Below, in pieces: positions 1-7,486 of a DNA stretch of 11,513 nucleotides. The first letter of the stretch is position 1. Every line of letters begins with the position of its first letter. The translations under genes were made by a program, and so were the position numbers. The notes under the pieces are model-generated. The model did no database searches, was not told where the DNA came from, and saw nothing but the letters and a program-made list of their open reading frames with translations. The stretch comes from CAYSAA01 sp964428905 (GTDB lineage: Bacteria; Atribacterota; Phoenicimicrobiia; Phoenicimicrobiales; Stramentimicrobiaceae), in NCBI GenBank assembly GCA_964428905.1, contig CAYSAA010000124.1:1-11513 (forward strand). The letters are read 5' to 3'.

Positions 1-256
1 TTAGGGTGAGGGGGAGGAAATAAATCATCCGAGAATAAGTATATGAGATTGCTTTGTCGCTTGGCTCGGCACAATGACTCACATACAGTATCGAGTAGGT
101 AGTATATAGTATGTAGTCCAAGAGAAAAACAAGATGAAAAGACAGTATACCGTACTGCAAAGTTGCCCTGATGGATTAAAGATTTTTTCTTAACTAAAAA
201 CGATAAATCAAAGACTAAAAACTTATTGCAAATAAAAGAGGAAGGTGCCATAAAAT
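1..256. other. Non-coding region upstream of purA
   Basis: No reading frame of useful length opens here, and the three forward frames I read from the edge close within a few codons. The stretch holds a hairpin-like repeat (40-85), then a GTAG/GTAT-rich low-complexity run (about 95-116) and an AT-rich leader. A short dyad CAGTA-5 nt-TACTG lies at 143-157. I could not find a convincing sigma-70 promoter for purA; the best candidates have poor spacing. Transcription may start outside the window or from a non-consensus promoter. Confidence 0.6.
40..85. repeat. Degenerate hairpin-forming intergenic repeat (REP/MITE-like)
   Basis: The outer arms TATATGAG (40-47) and CTCACATA (78-85) pair at 7 of 8 positions. 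Inside them ATTG (48-51) pairs with CAAT (72-75), leaving a two-base bulge. Read on the minus strand, the core looks like a diverged copy of a short repeat I recall from many bacterial genomes, which begins GTCATTGCGAGGAGCGAAG and ends GACGAAGCAATCTC. By eye it differs at about five of 34 positions. The match is from memory, and no second copy occurs in this window, so the family assignment is tentative. It lies outside any gene, as expected for such elements. Confidence 0.5.
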
Positions 257-1537
257 ATGTCAACACTCATTATTATGGGAACACAATGGGGAGATGAAGG
301 GAAAGGAAAAATAACGGATTTATTATCCGAACATTATGACGTAATTGCTCGCTATCAGGGTGGTTGTAACGCTGGGCATACCGTTGTAGTAGAGGATAAG
401 CAATATATATTTCATCTGTTGCCATCTGGAATTTTACATAAAGATAAAACATGTTTGATTGGTAATGGCGTGGTATTGGATCCGGAAATATTGTTTGAAG
501 AAATTACATCATTAGAAAAAAGAGGAATAGGCGTATCAAATCGTCTATTCATTGATTATAAAACTCATGTCATATTTCCTTATCATAAAATGATTGACGA
601 GGAAATGGAAAAAGGAAAAGGAAATCAAAAAATTGGAACTACCAAGAAAGGAATTGGTCCTGCTTATGTGGATAAATATTCCAGGAATGGCATTCGGGTA
701 TGTGATCTAATTCATCCTGATTATCTAGAGGAAAAATTAGGGTTACAATTAGAACAAAAAAGAGATTATTTATCTAAAAACTACCATATTGATATTACTA
801 AAAAGAATATAAAAGAAATTAAAGAACAATATCATCAATATGGAGAAATGATAAAGGAGTATGCGATAGATGGTTCCCTTTTTCTTGATGAACAACTAAG
901 AAAGCAAAAAAATATTCTTTTTGAGGGTGCTCAGGGGATAATGTTGGATGTTGATCATGGTACTTATCCTTACGTGACTTCTTCCAATCCCATGGCTGGT
1001 TGTGCCTGTACCGGCTGTGGTATAAGTCCAATTTATATTGATAAGGTAATTGGAATCAGTAAAGCTTATACTACCAGAGTTGGTGAAGGACCCTTCCCTA
1101 CGGAGTTAAGGGATTCAGTTGGGCAGGAAATTCGGGAGTATGGTCATGAATATGGTGCAACAACGGGCAGGCCAAGGCGGTGCGGTTGGTTTGATGGGCC
1201 AGTAGTAAAATACGCCAATCGTATCAATGGTATCAAAGAAATTGTATTGACTAAATTAGATGTATTGAGTTCTTTTCACAAGATAAAGATATGCCGGGAA
1301 TATAAAATTAAGGGTAAATCATATCAATACTTCCCTGCTGATAGCGAATTAATTCCATATATTAATCCTGTCTATGAGGAAATTGATGGTTGGCAAGAGG
1401 ACATAACACATATTAAAAATTTTGCAGAATTGCCTGAAAAAACAAAAAAATATATTGATCGAATAGAAGCCTTAACAGATTGCAAAGCTACTATGATATC
1501 TGTTGGTCCCAAACGTTCAGAAACAATTATTCGATAA
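257..1537 (+). CDS. purA: Adenylosuccinate synthetase
   Basis: This cytosolic enzyme condenses IMP with aspartate at the cost of GTP to form adenylosuccinate, the first of two steps from IMP to AMP. At 426 aa it is normal length for the family. The N-terminal GTP/IMP loop GDEGKGK is at residues 12-18 with catalytic Asp13, and the catalytic His41 sits in NAGHT. The IMP-binding segment TTKKGIGPAY (128-137) is followed by Arg143, the residue normally contributed across the dimer. FEGAQG (222-227), TTRVGEGPFPTE (272-283), the guanine-specificity motif TKLD (332-335) and the terminal SVGPKR (415-420) are all present. The ATG follows a purine-rich GAAGGTG with nine bases between, and it places the P-loop at the usual distance from the N terminus. 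An unusual feature is a Cys-rich stretch, GCACTGCG (248-255), where relatives usually carry Gly/Ala/Ser. It is followed 62 bases later by purB, the next pathway step. Confidence 0.97.
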   Translation: MSTLIIMGTQWGDEGKGKITDLLSEHYDVIARYQGGCNAGHTVVVEDKQYIFHLLPSGILHKDKTCLIGNGVVLDPEILFEEITSLEKRGIGVSNRLFIDYKTHVIFPYHKMIDEEMEKGKGNQKIGTTKKGIGPAYVDKYSRNGIRVCDLIHPDYLEEKLGLQLEQKRDYLSKNYHIDITKKNIKEIKEQYHQYGEMIKEYAIDGSLFLDEQLRKQKNILFEGAQGIMLDVDHGTYPYVTSSNPMAGCACTGCGISPIYIDKVIGISKAYTTRVGEGPFPTELRDSVGQEIREYGHEYGATTGRPRRCGWFDGPVVKYANRINGIKEIVLTKLDVLSSFHKIKICREYKIKGKSYQYFPADSELIPYINPVYEEIDGWQEDITHIKNFAELPEKTKKYIDRIEALTDCKATMISVGPKRSETIIR

Positions 1538-1585
1538 TAGTATGATTCATAATGTTTGTATTTAGTAAGATTAATAAAAAATATC

Positions 1586-1602
1586 AGGAGTGATGATAAT
1601 TG
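1586..1602 (+). promoter_or_regulatory. Ribosome binding site fixing the TTG start of purB
   Basis: AGGAG at 1586-1590 is followed by nine bases and then TTG at 1600-1602. The protein starting there (MIARYALEPMKLIW) has the N terminus expected of PurB, so the TTG is preferred. The first in-frame ATG comes only at codon 10 and would remove conserved residues. Confidence 0.75.
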
Positions 1603-2898
1603 ATTGCACGTTATGCATTAGAACCTATGAAATTGATATGGAGGGAAAAGAAAAAATATGATTCCTGGTTACAAGTAGAACTGGCAGTTTGCGAAGCTCG
1701 CAAAGATTTAGGCTATTTAGATCAAGAGACATTTGAACTGATTAAGAAAAAAGCCAAGTATGCTATAGGCAGGATTAATGACCTTGAAAATGTTACCAGA
1801 CATGATGTTTTAGCCTTTACTACCAATATTGGTGAAAACTTAGGTGAATATTCGAGCTATTTTCATCAGGGATTGACCTCTTCGGATATTTTAGATACTT
1901 CCTTAAGTATGCATTTAAAGGAAGCATCCCAATTTATTATTCAAAATATTGAGGATATCGTAAAAAAAATTAATGAATTGGCATATAATCATAAATATAC
2001 TATTATGATTGGGCGAACACATGGTATTCATGCTGAACCTCTTACTCTTGGGTTTAAGTTTACCTTGTGGTATTCTGAAATGACCAGAAACCTGGAAAGA
2101 ATGAAACAAGTTGCTGAAGAAGTAAGTTACGGGAAAATATCCGGAGCAGTAGGGACTTTCGCCCATATAGAGCCACAGATAGAAGAACTGGTCTGTAAGA
2201 GATTAGGATTGAAACCAGCTGCTATATCAAGCCAAATTATTCAGCGGGATCGTCATGCCCACTTTATAAGTGTTTTGGCCATTATTGCCTCTTCTTTAGA
2301 AAAATTTGCAACAGAAATCAGGAGTTTACAACGAACAGAGATATCAGAATTGGAGGAAAGTTTTGCTTCTGGTCAAAAAGGTTCTTCTGCCATGCCCCAT
2401 AAAAAAAATCCTATTTTGTGTGAAAGAATATGTGGCTTATCCAGGGTATTAAGAGGATATGCCATATCAGCTTTAGAGAATAATAACCTATGGCATGAAA
2501 GAGATATTTCAAATTCTTCTGTAGAAAGGATTATTTTGCCAGATAGCACAATATTATTGCATTATATGCTGAAGAAGTTTTATTTCGTGTTAAATACTTT
2601 GAGAATCAATAAAGATGCTATGAAAAGGAATTTAGATTTAACCGGTGGATTGGTGTTTTCTCAGCGTATTATGTTAGAACTAACCAAAAAAGGGCTATCC
2701 AGGGAAAAGGCCTATCAGATAGTCCAGGATACTGCGATGGAATCTAAACAAAACGATAAACGCTTTAAAGACTTAATCTTGGAGCATCGGGAAATAAATA
2801 AATATATGAAAATGGATGAAATTTATTCCTGTTTTGATTATAATTATTATATAAGGAATATAGATTATATTTATCAGAGGGTATATAAGGAAAATTAA
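1600..2898 (+). CDS. purB: Adenylosuccinate lyase
   Basis: This fumarase/aspartase-superfamily enzyme cleaves adenylosuccinate to AMP plus fumarate. In de novo purine synthesis the same enzyme also cleaves SAICAR to AICAR. The 432-residue length matches the compact Bacillus/Thermotoga-type enzyme rather than the longer E. coli form. Visible signatures are RHDV with His68, GLTSSDILDT (91-100), GRTHG with the catalytic His141 (138-142), and the superfamily signature GSSAMPHKKNP (261-271), whose serine is the catalytic base. NNNLWHERDISNSSVER (294-310) is the usual substrate-binding helix segment. Translation starts at TTG with a good Shine-Dalgarno. It lies 62 bases after purA on the same strand with no terminator between, so the two are probably co-transcribed and together complete IMP to AMP. 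Confidence 0.96.
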   Translation: MIARYALEPMKLIWREKKKYDSWLQVELAVCEARKDLGYLDQETFELIKKKAKYAIGRINDLENVTRHDVLAFTTNIGENLGEYSSYFHQGLTSSDILDTSLSMHLKEASQFIIQNIEDIVKKINELAYNHKYTIMIGRTHGIHAEPLTLGFKFTLWYSEMTRNLERMKQVAEEVSYGKISGAVGTFAHIEPQIEELVCKRLGLKPAAISSQIIQRDRHAHFISVLAIIASSLEKFATEIRSLQRTEISELEESFASGQKGSSAMPHKKNPILCERICGLSRVLRGYAISALENNNLWHERDISNSSVERIILPDSTILLHYMLKKFYFVLNTLRINKDAMKRNLDLTGGLVFSQRIMLELTKKGLSREKAYQIVQDTAMESKQNDKRFKDLILEHREINKYMKMDEIYSCFDYNYYIRNIDYIYQRVYKEN

Positions 2899-2964
2899 AA
2901 CCCAATGAATTCAATTTAATAAAGAAGATATGTTTAAAAAATAAAATTTTGGGAGGTAGTAAGT

Positions 2965-3876
2965 ATGAAGGCAGAAAAAATATGGATGGATGGTGAGCTT
3001 GTTAATTGGGATAATGCAAAAGTGCATGTTTTAACCCATGCCCTGCATTATGGTAGTGGTATTTTTGAGGGGATTAGAGCTTATAAAACTGAACAGGGAC
3101 CTGCAGTTTTTAGGTTAGAAGATCATGTGAATAGACTTTTCAATTCATCAAAGATAATGAGAATGGATATTCCATATTCCAAGGAAAAAATCACAAAGGC
3201 AATTAAGGAAACGATTCAAATTAATAAATTGAATAGCTGTTATATTCGGCCTTTGGTTTATAGGGGTTATAATCAATTGGGTCTGAATCCGTTTCGTTGC
3301 CCTGTACAAGTTATGATAAGTGCCTGGGATTGGGGAGCCTATTTAGGAGAAGAAGCTTTGGCTAAAGGGGTCAGGGCAATGATATCTACCTGGCAGCGTA
3401 GCCACATAAATTCTACTTCTGCCAAGGCAAAGATATGTGGAAACTATATTAATTCAATATTTGCCAATATGGAAGCTGTTGAATCAGGGGTAGAAGAAGC
3501 AATATTGCTGGATAGCAATGGTTATGTAGCTGAAGGCCCAGGCGAAAATATATTCTGGGTTAAGGATGGTGTTCTCTTTACGCCTCCCTTAACTTCTGTG
3601 TTAGAGGGAATTACTCGAAAAACGATTATAAAAATTGCAAGTGATATGGGTTTTGAAATTAAAGAAGAATTTGTGGCAAGGGATGTATTGTACTTAGCCG
3701 ATGAAGCTTTCTTTGCCGGATCTGCTGCGGAATTAACACCGATTAGGGAGATTGACCATTATACCATCGGTTCAGGGGAAAGAGGGCCTGTAAGCCAACA
3801 GCTGCAAGAAAAATTATTCAACGTTTTTAAGGGGAAAGAGAAAGAATATCTCACTTGGCTGGATTTTGTATCATAA
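2965..3876 (+). CDS. ilvE: Branched-chain amino acid aminotransferase (class IV PLP)
   Basis: It catalyses the last step of valine, leucine and isoleucine synthesis (and their reversible breakdown) by moving an amino group between glutamate and branched 2-oxo acids. The 303 residues are typical for bacterial IlvE. HALHYGSGIFEGIRAY (25-40) is the characteristic N-terminal segment. The predicted PLP Schiff-base lysine is Lys156 in KICGNYINS, and the class IV signature continues through EGPGENIFWVKDG (about 190-202), with SVLEGITR and FFAGSAAELTPI after it. The ATG is preceded by GGAGG (2952-2956) at eight bases. It starts 66 bases after purB and ends 29 bases before a second aminotransferase gene, which suggests one transcript. 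D-amino-acid aminotransferase and aminodeoxychorismate lyase share the fold, but the length and HYGSGIFEG/AKxxxGNY context favour IlvE. Confidence 0.92.
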   Translation: MKAEKIWMDGELVNWDNAKVHVLTHALHYGSGIFEGIRAYKTEQGPAVFRLEDHVNRLFNSSKIMRMDIPYSKEKITKAIKETIQINKLNSCYIRPLVYRGYNQLGLNPFRCPVQVMISAWDWGAYLGEEALAKGVRAMISTWQRSHINSTSAKAKICGNYINSIFANMEAVESGVEEAILLDSNGYVAEGPGENIFWVKDGVLFTPPLTSVLEGITRKTIIKIASDMGFEIKEEFVARDVLYLADEAFFAGSAAELTPIREIDHYTIGSGERGPVSQQLQEKLFNVFKGKEKEYLTWLDFVS

Positions 3877-3905
3877 AATAAATAGAAAGGATAGGAAAAT
3901 AAACA

Positions 3906-5096
3906 ATGCCTTTATCAGTTCGTGTTGCTCATATATCTCCTTCACAGACTCTGGCTATTACTGCCCAGGTCTTAAGGATGAAAGCAGAAGGGAAAAAAGT
4001 GATTAGCTTTGGAGCGGGTGAGCCAGATTTTGATACCCCCAGAAACATTAGAGATGAAGCGATTAAGGCAATTAATGATGGCTTTACCCATTATACTTCT
4101 TCTTCCGGAATTCCTGAATTAAAAAAAGCAATTATAGAAAAGCTGGAGAGGGAAAACAAAGTCAGTTATATAACCAATGAAGTGATTATTTCCAATGGAG
4201 CTAAACATTCTCTCTTTAATGCTTTGATGGCTTTATGCAATCCAGGAGATGAAGTTCTATTGCCTGTTCCTTGCTGGGTTAGTTATACTGAACAGATCAA
4301 ATTAGCCCAGGCAAAGCCAGTTTTTATTGCCACTACTCAAGAGAATCAATTCCAACTCTCAGCAGAACAAGTAAAAGATAATATTACTGATAAAACAAAA
4401 GTTTTATTAATCAATACACCAAACAATCCAACTGGCTCTGTTTATGATCTTGAAGAATTGAAAAAAATAGCTGAAATACTGGTAGAAAAAAATATATATG
4501 GCATAAGTGATGAGATTTATGAAAAATTAGTATATGATCAGGCTGAGCACTTTTCTATTGCCTCCCTTAGCCAGGAAGTAAAAGATAAGGTAATATTAAT
4601 TAATGGTATGTCCAAATCCTATGCTATGACTGGTTGGAGAATTGGTTATGCTGCAGGGCCGGAAGAGATTATTTCGGGAATGTCCAATTTTCAGGGACAT
4701 TGTACTTCAAATGCAAATTCAATAGCCCAAAAAGCCAGTGTAGCAGGATTGGTTGGGGATCAGCACTCTATTGAATATATGCATGGAGAATTTGACCAAA
4801 GAAGGAAGTATATAGTTAAACATCTTAATGAAATCAATGGATTTCAATGTGATATGCCCAAAGGTGCCTTCTATGCCTTTCCAAATATTACCAGACTATT
4901 GAATGCTGGTATTCATTTTAATGGTAAAGAAATTGAAAATTCCCTTCAATTAGCCAATTTTATATTAAACAAGGCAGAAGTTGCCGTCGTTCCGGGAAGT
5001 GCCTTTGAGGCTGAAGGTTATTTGCGATTATCTTATGCAACCTCAATGCCAGCAATAGAAGAGGGAATGGATAGATTAAAAAAATTATTTCAATGA
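3906..5096 (+). CDS. Aspartate aminotransferase, class I/II PLP family (subgroup Ib-like)
   Basis: This fold-type I enzyme interconverts aspartate/2-oxoglutarate and oxaloacetate/glutamate. All cofactor residues are visible in the 396 aa: Trp124, Asn174 in NNPTG (173-177), Asp202 and Tyr205 in SDEIYEKLVYD, the Schiff-base Lys237 in SKSYAMTGWRIGY, Arg245 for the phosphate and Arg374 in LRLSYA for the substrate carboxylate. Lys100 in NGAKHSLFN lines up with the lysine that, in the Thermus-type Ib enzymes, recognises the distal carboxylate, which supports an acidic substrate. The start ATG has only a modest, distant Shine-Dalgarno (AAAGGATAGG, 3887-3896). It follows ilvE by 29 bases and precedes an intrinsic terminator, so it looks like the last gene of the purA-purB-ilvE transcript. 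Prephenate or aromatic activity cannot be excluded. The name aspC or aspB would be arbitrary, so no symbol is given. Confidence 0.88.
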   Translation: MPLSVRVAHISPSQTLAITAQVLRMKAEGKKVISFGAGEPDFDTPRNIRDEAIKAINDGFTHYTSSSGIPELKKAIIEKLERENKVSYITNEVIISNGAKHSLFNALMALCNPGDEVLLPVPCWVSYTEQIKLAQAKPVFIATTQENQFQLSAEQVKDNITDKTKVLLINTPNNPTGSVYDLEELKKIAEILVEKNIYGISDEIYEKLVYDQAEHFSIASLSQEVKDKVILINGMSKSYAMTGWRIGYAAGPEEIISGMSNFQGHCTSNANSIAQKASVAGLVGDQHSIEYMHGEFDQRRKYIVKHLNEINGFQCDMPKGAFYAFPNITRLLNAGIHFNGKEIENSLQLANFILNKAEVAVVPGSAFEAEGYLRLSYATSMPAIEEGMDRLKKLFQ

Positions 5097-5106
5097 ACTG
5101 ATTTTG

Positions 5107-5116
5107 GAGGTACCTC
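5107..5116. other. 10-bp perfect palindrome GAGGTACCTC
   Basis: A perfect dyad with no spacer starts 11 bases after the aminotransferase stop codon and lies before the terminator hairpin. It may be chance. Its half-site AGGTA/TACCT recurs in the ligA leader at 8709-8720. No function is assigned. Confidence 0.3.
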
Positions 5117-5138
5117 TCTCAAAGCATAACAATAAAAT

Positions 5139-5188
5139 AATCCAGGGGTAATTATAGGAAATAGTATACTGCTCCTGGATTTCTTTTT
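5139..5188 (+). terminator. Rho-independent terminator after the aminotransferase gene
   Basis: AATCCAGG (5139-5146 including flanking A) pairs perfectly with CCTGGATT (5174-5181). The stem extends inward through G-T, G-C, T-G and A-T pairs to 5150/5170. The loop is about 19 bases, longer than usual, and contains AGTATACT, which may fold further. The right arm runs straight into TTCTTTTTG. It lies 42 bases beyond the stop codon and separates the purA-to-aminotransferase run from the helicase gene. Confidence 0.7.
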
Positions 5189-5244
5189 GATTAAAAAAAT
5201 ATGCAATTCTTTTTTAGCAATTACCACGAAAGGCAACTAAGAGA

Positions 5245-7425
5245 ATGCTTAAAAAATATAATTCCGTGCAGGAAGAAGCAATAATGGCTGGCGATGGTCC
5301 AGTTTTAGTTATTGCTGGAGCAGGTAGCGGGAAAACAAGTGTTTTAACCCAGCGCATTAGGTATCTCATTGATAAAAGAGATATTTTACCAGGAAATATA
5401 CTGGCTGTTACTTTTACTAACAAAGCTGCCAATGAGATGAAACAAAGAATTAGTAGGTTAACTTCTTTATACGAAGCAAAGAAAAATACAAACCATAATA
5501 TTTGGGTTGGAACTTTTCATGCTGTTTGTGCCAGGATTTTACAGCAACATATCAAGTATTTAGGATACCAACAAAGGTTTAATATTTATGATAAGAACGA
5601 TACGATAAGACTGGTAAAAAAGTGTCTCAAGGCACTTGACTTGGATCCTAAACAATATAGACCAAGAGCGGTAGGTAGTGTTATTGAGAGTGCAAAAAAT
5701 AAGCTGATAGATGAGGATCAGTTTCATGAAGAGGCCCTTGGGTTTTATCCTAAAAATGTTGGTAGAGTATACCAAACCTATCAGGAAGAAATGAGGAAAA
5801 ATCAGGCGTTAGATTATGGAGATTTAATTCAGAAGACTGTTCAATTACTACAAAATAATCCAGAGGTTTTGGAATATTATCAGGATAAATTCAAGCACAT
5901 TTTGGTAGACGAATATCAAGATATCAACCATGCACAATATGTGCTGATTCAATTATTGTCTCAAAAAAATCACAATTTATTTGTAGTTGGTGATCCCGAT
6001 CAAAGTATCTATCGATTTAGAGGTGCAGAATTAAGTAATATCATCCATTTTGAAGAGGATTTTCCTGACTGCCAGGTTATCAAATTGGAACAAAATTACC
6101 GTTCCTCTGAAATGATATTGAAAGGGGCCTCTTTTGTAATTAGGAACAATAGATATCGGAAAGAGAAAGATTTATGGACCAGCAGGAAAGGTGGAGAGAA
6201 AATAAAATATTATGAAGCAAATAGTGCTACCGATGAAGCTGAATTTATTGCTCGAGAAATGAAACATTTAAAGGAAAACAAAAAAATAGACTGGGGCCAT
6301 TTTGTGGTATTGTACCGGACCAATGTACAATCCAGATCTTTTGAAGAAATTTTTAGCAAAAACAAAATCCCATTTAAATTAATTGGTGGCATCAGGTTTT
6401 ATGAAAGAAAAGAAATTAAAGATTTAATATACCTGTTAAAATTAATTGATAACCCTTATGACCGGGAGTGTTGTCGTAGATGGTTAGAAATAGACAGAAT
6501 GGGAATAGGGGAAAAAGGTTTTCAATTATTGTCAGAAAGAGCTGACCAGCAAAATAAATCCATTCTGGATATTTTACCTGCCTACCTGGAGGTATCGGGC
6601 AACCGAATTGGTACTGAAAATAAAGATAAAATAAAAACATATCTTCACATATTTTCAGTATTAAGAAAAACTAAAAACAGTAATATTTCAACCATTGTTG
6701 AGAAATTAGTAGCAAAAATAAAATATTATGACTTATTGGATAATGAAGATGACAAAATAAAAATAGAAAATAGAGTTGAAAATGTAAAAGCTTTTTTACA
6801 ATCTATCAGGGAATATGAAAAATTAAATCCGGGAAGCAACCTGAATGATTTTTTAACTTATATTTCATTGATTTCTAATACCGATAACATAGAAGATTCA
6901 GTAAATAAGAATGTTGTTCATCTGATGACATTGCATTGTGCTAAAGGACTTGAATTTCCAACAGTATTTTTAACAGGGCTGGAAGAAGGTATTTTCCCCC
7001 ACAATAAGAGTTTAGCAAACCAGTCTGATTTAGAGGAGGAGAGAAGACTATGTTATGTTGGCATGACCAGGGCCATGGAAAGATTGTACCTAACTTATAG
7101 CTGGCGTAGAAATATCGATGGAAGGACAAAATTTAGCCAGGTATCACGTTTTTTTCATGAGATACCTGGTGAATGTACAGAAAAATTGGAATTATTGCCT
7201 CAGGCATTTTTTGGAGATATAAATAAAAATACCAATAAAATCAATGAATATCTTGAAGTAGACGATTGGATTAATCATCCCGATTGGGGTGATGGAAAGA
7301 TTATTAGTAAAAAAGATGCTGGAAATGATCAATATATTACAGTCCATTTTAAATTCAAGGGAATCAAGAGATTATCATTAAAATATGCCCCAATTAAAAA
7401 AACAGAGAAGGGTTTGTATCAATAA
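5245..7425 (+). CDS. pcrA: ATP-dependent DNA helicase, UvrD/PcrA type (SF1A, 3'-5')
   Basis: This 3'-5' DNA motor acts in nucleotide-excision and mismatch repair, plasmid replication and removal of RNA polymerase or RecA from DNA. The 726-residue protein carries the full SF1A motif series: Q motif YNSVQEEAI (5-13), Walker A GAGSGKT (25-31), Ia TFTNKAANEM (56-65), II VDEYQD (221-226), III GDPDQSIYRFRGA (249-261), IV QNYRSS (283-288), V TLHCAKGLEFPTVF (562-575) and VI YVGMTRA (604-610). The C terminus (about 673-716; HPDWGDGKI, GIKRLSLKYAPI) matches the Tudor-like domain by which PcrA/UvrD binds RNA polymerase. The ATG at 5245 is the only usable start: the frame is closed by TAG at 5215-5217, no other start codon lies between, and the next Met (codon 14) would remove the Q motif. 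The Shine-Dalgarno is weak (GAAAGG, 11 bases away). The name pcrA is preferred over uvrD from the ligA/gatCA neighbourhood. Confidence 0.93.
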   Translation: MLKKYNSVQEEAIMAGDGPVLVIAGAGSGKTSVLTQRIRYLIDKRDILPGNILAVTFTNKAANEMKQRISRLTSLYEAKKNTNHNIWVGTFHAVCARILQQHIKYLGYQQRFNIYDKNDTIRLVKKCLKALDLDPKQYRPRAVGSVIESAKNKLIDEDQFHEEALGFYPKNVGRVYQTYQEEMRKNQALDYGDLIQKTVQLLQNNPEVLEYYQDKFKHILVDEYQDINHAQYVLIQLLSQKNHNLFVVGDPDQSIYRFRGAELSNIIHFEEDFPDCQVIKLEQNYRSSEMILKGASFVIRNNRYRKEKDLWTSRKGGEKIKYYEANSATDEAEFIAREMKHLKENKKIDWGHFVVLYRTNVQSRSFEEIFSKNKIPFKLIGGIRFYERKEIKDLIYLLKLIDNPYDRECCRRWLEIDRMGIGEKGFQLLSERADQQNKSILDILPAYLEVSGNRIGTENKDKIKTYLHIFSVLRKTKNSNISTIVEKLVAKIKYYDLLDNEDDKIKIENRVENVKAFLQSIREYEKLNPGSNLNDFLTYISLISNTDNIEDSVNKNVVHLMTLHCAKGLEFPTVFLTGLEEGIFPHNKSLANQSDLEEERRLCYVGMTRAMERLYLTYSWRRNIDGRTKFSQVSRFFHEIPGECTEKLELLPQAFFGDINKNTNKINEYLEVDDWINHPDWGDGKIISKKDAGNDQYITVHFKFKGIKRLSLKYAPIKKTEKGLYQ

Positions 7426-7442
7426 CGCCTTCCCTGTTTTTT
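7396..7442. terminator. Bidirectional intrinsic terminator shared by pcrA and the convergent foldase gene
   Basis: The left arm 7400-7411 pairs with 7428-7439 over 12 positions with a single A-C mismatch. The loop is 16 bases and contains the pcrA stop codon (7423-7425). On the plus strand the stem ends in a T run (7437-7442). On the minus strand the A run 7396-7402 becomes a T run, so the same hairpin can end transcripts from both convergent genes. It lies 47 bases beyond the foldase stop codon. Confidence 0.75.
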
Positions 7443-7486
7443 AAATAATCTTAATCGCTTTAAAAAATTATTTTTATTTACTTTTA

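Noticed and set aside
5101..5150. GGAGGTACC resembling the T-box antiterminator core GGTGGTACC
   Set aside because: The stop codon of the previous gene ends at 5096, so there is no room for a T-box specifier stem. The rest of the conserved bulge sequence is absent, and the downstream gene is a helicase.
5186..5216. Possible promoter between the terminator and pcrA (TTGATT with downstream T-rich -10)
   Set aside because: No acceptable -10 hexamer stands at 16-18 bases; the region is simply A/T runs.
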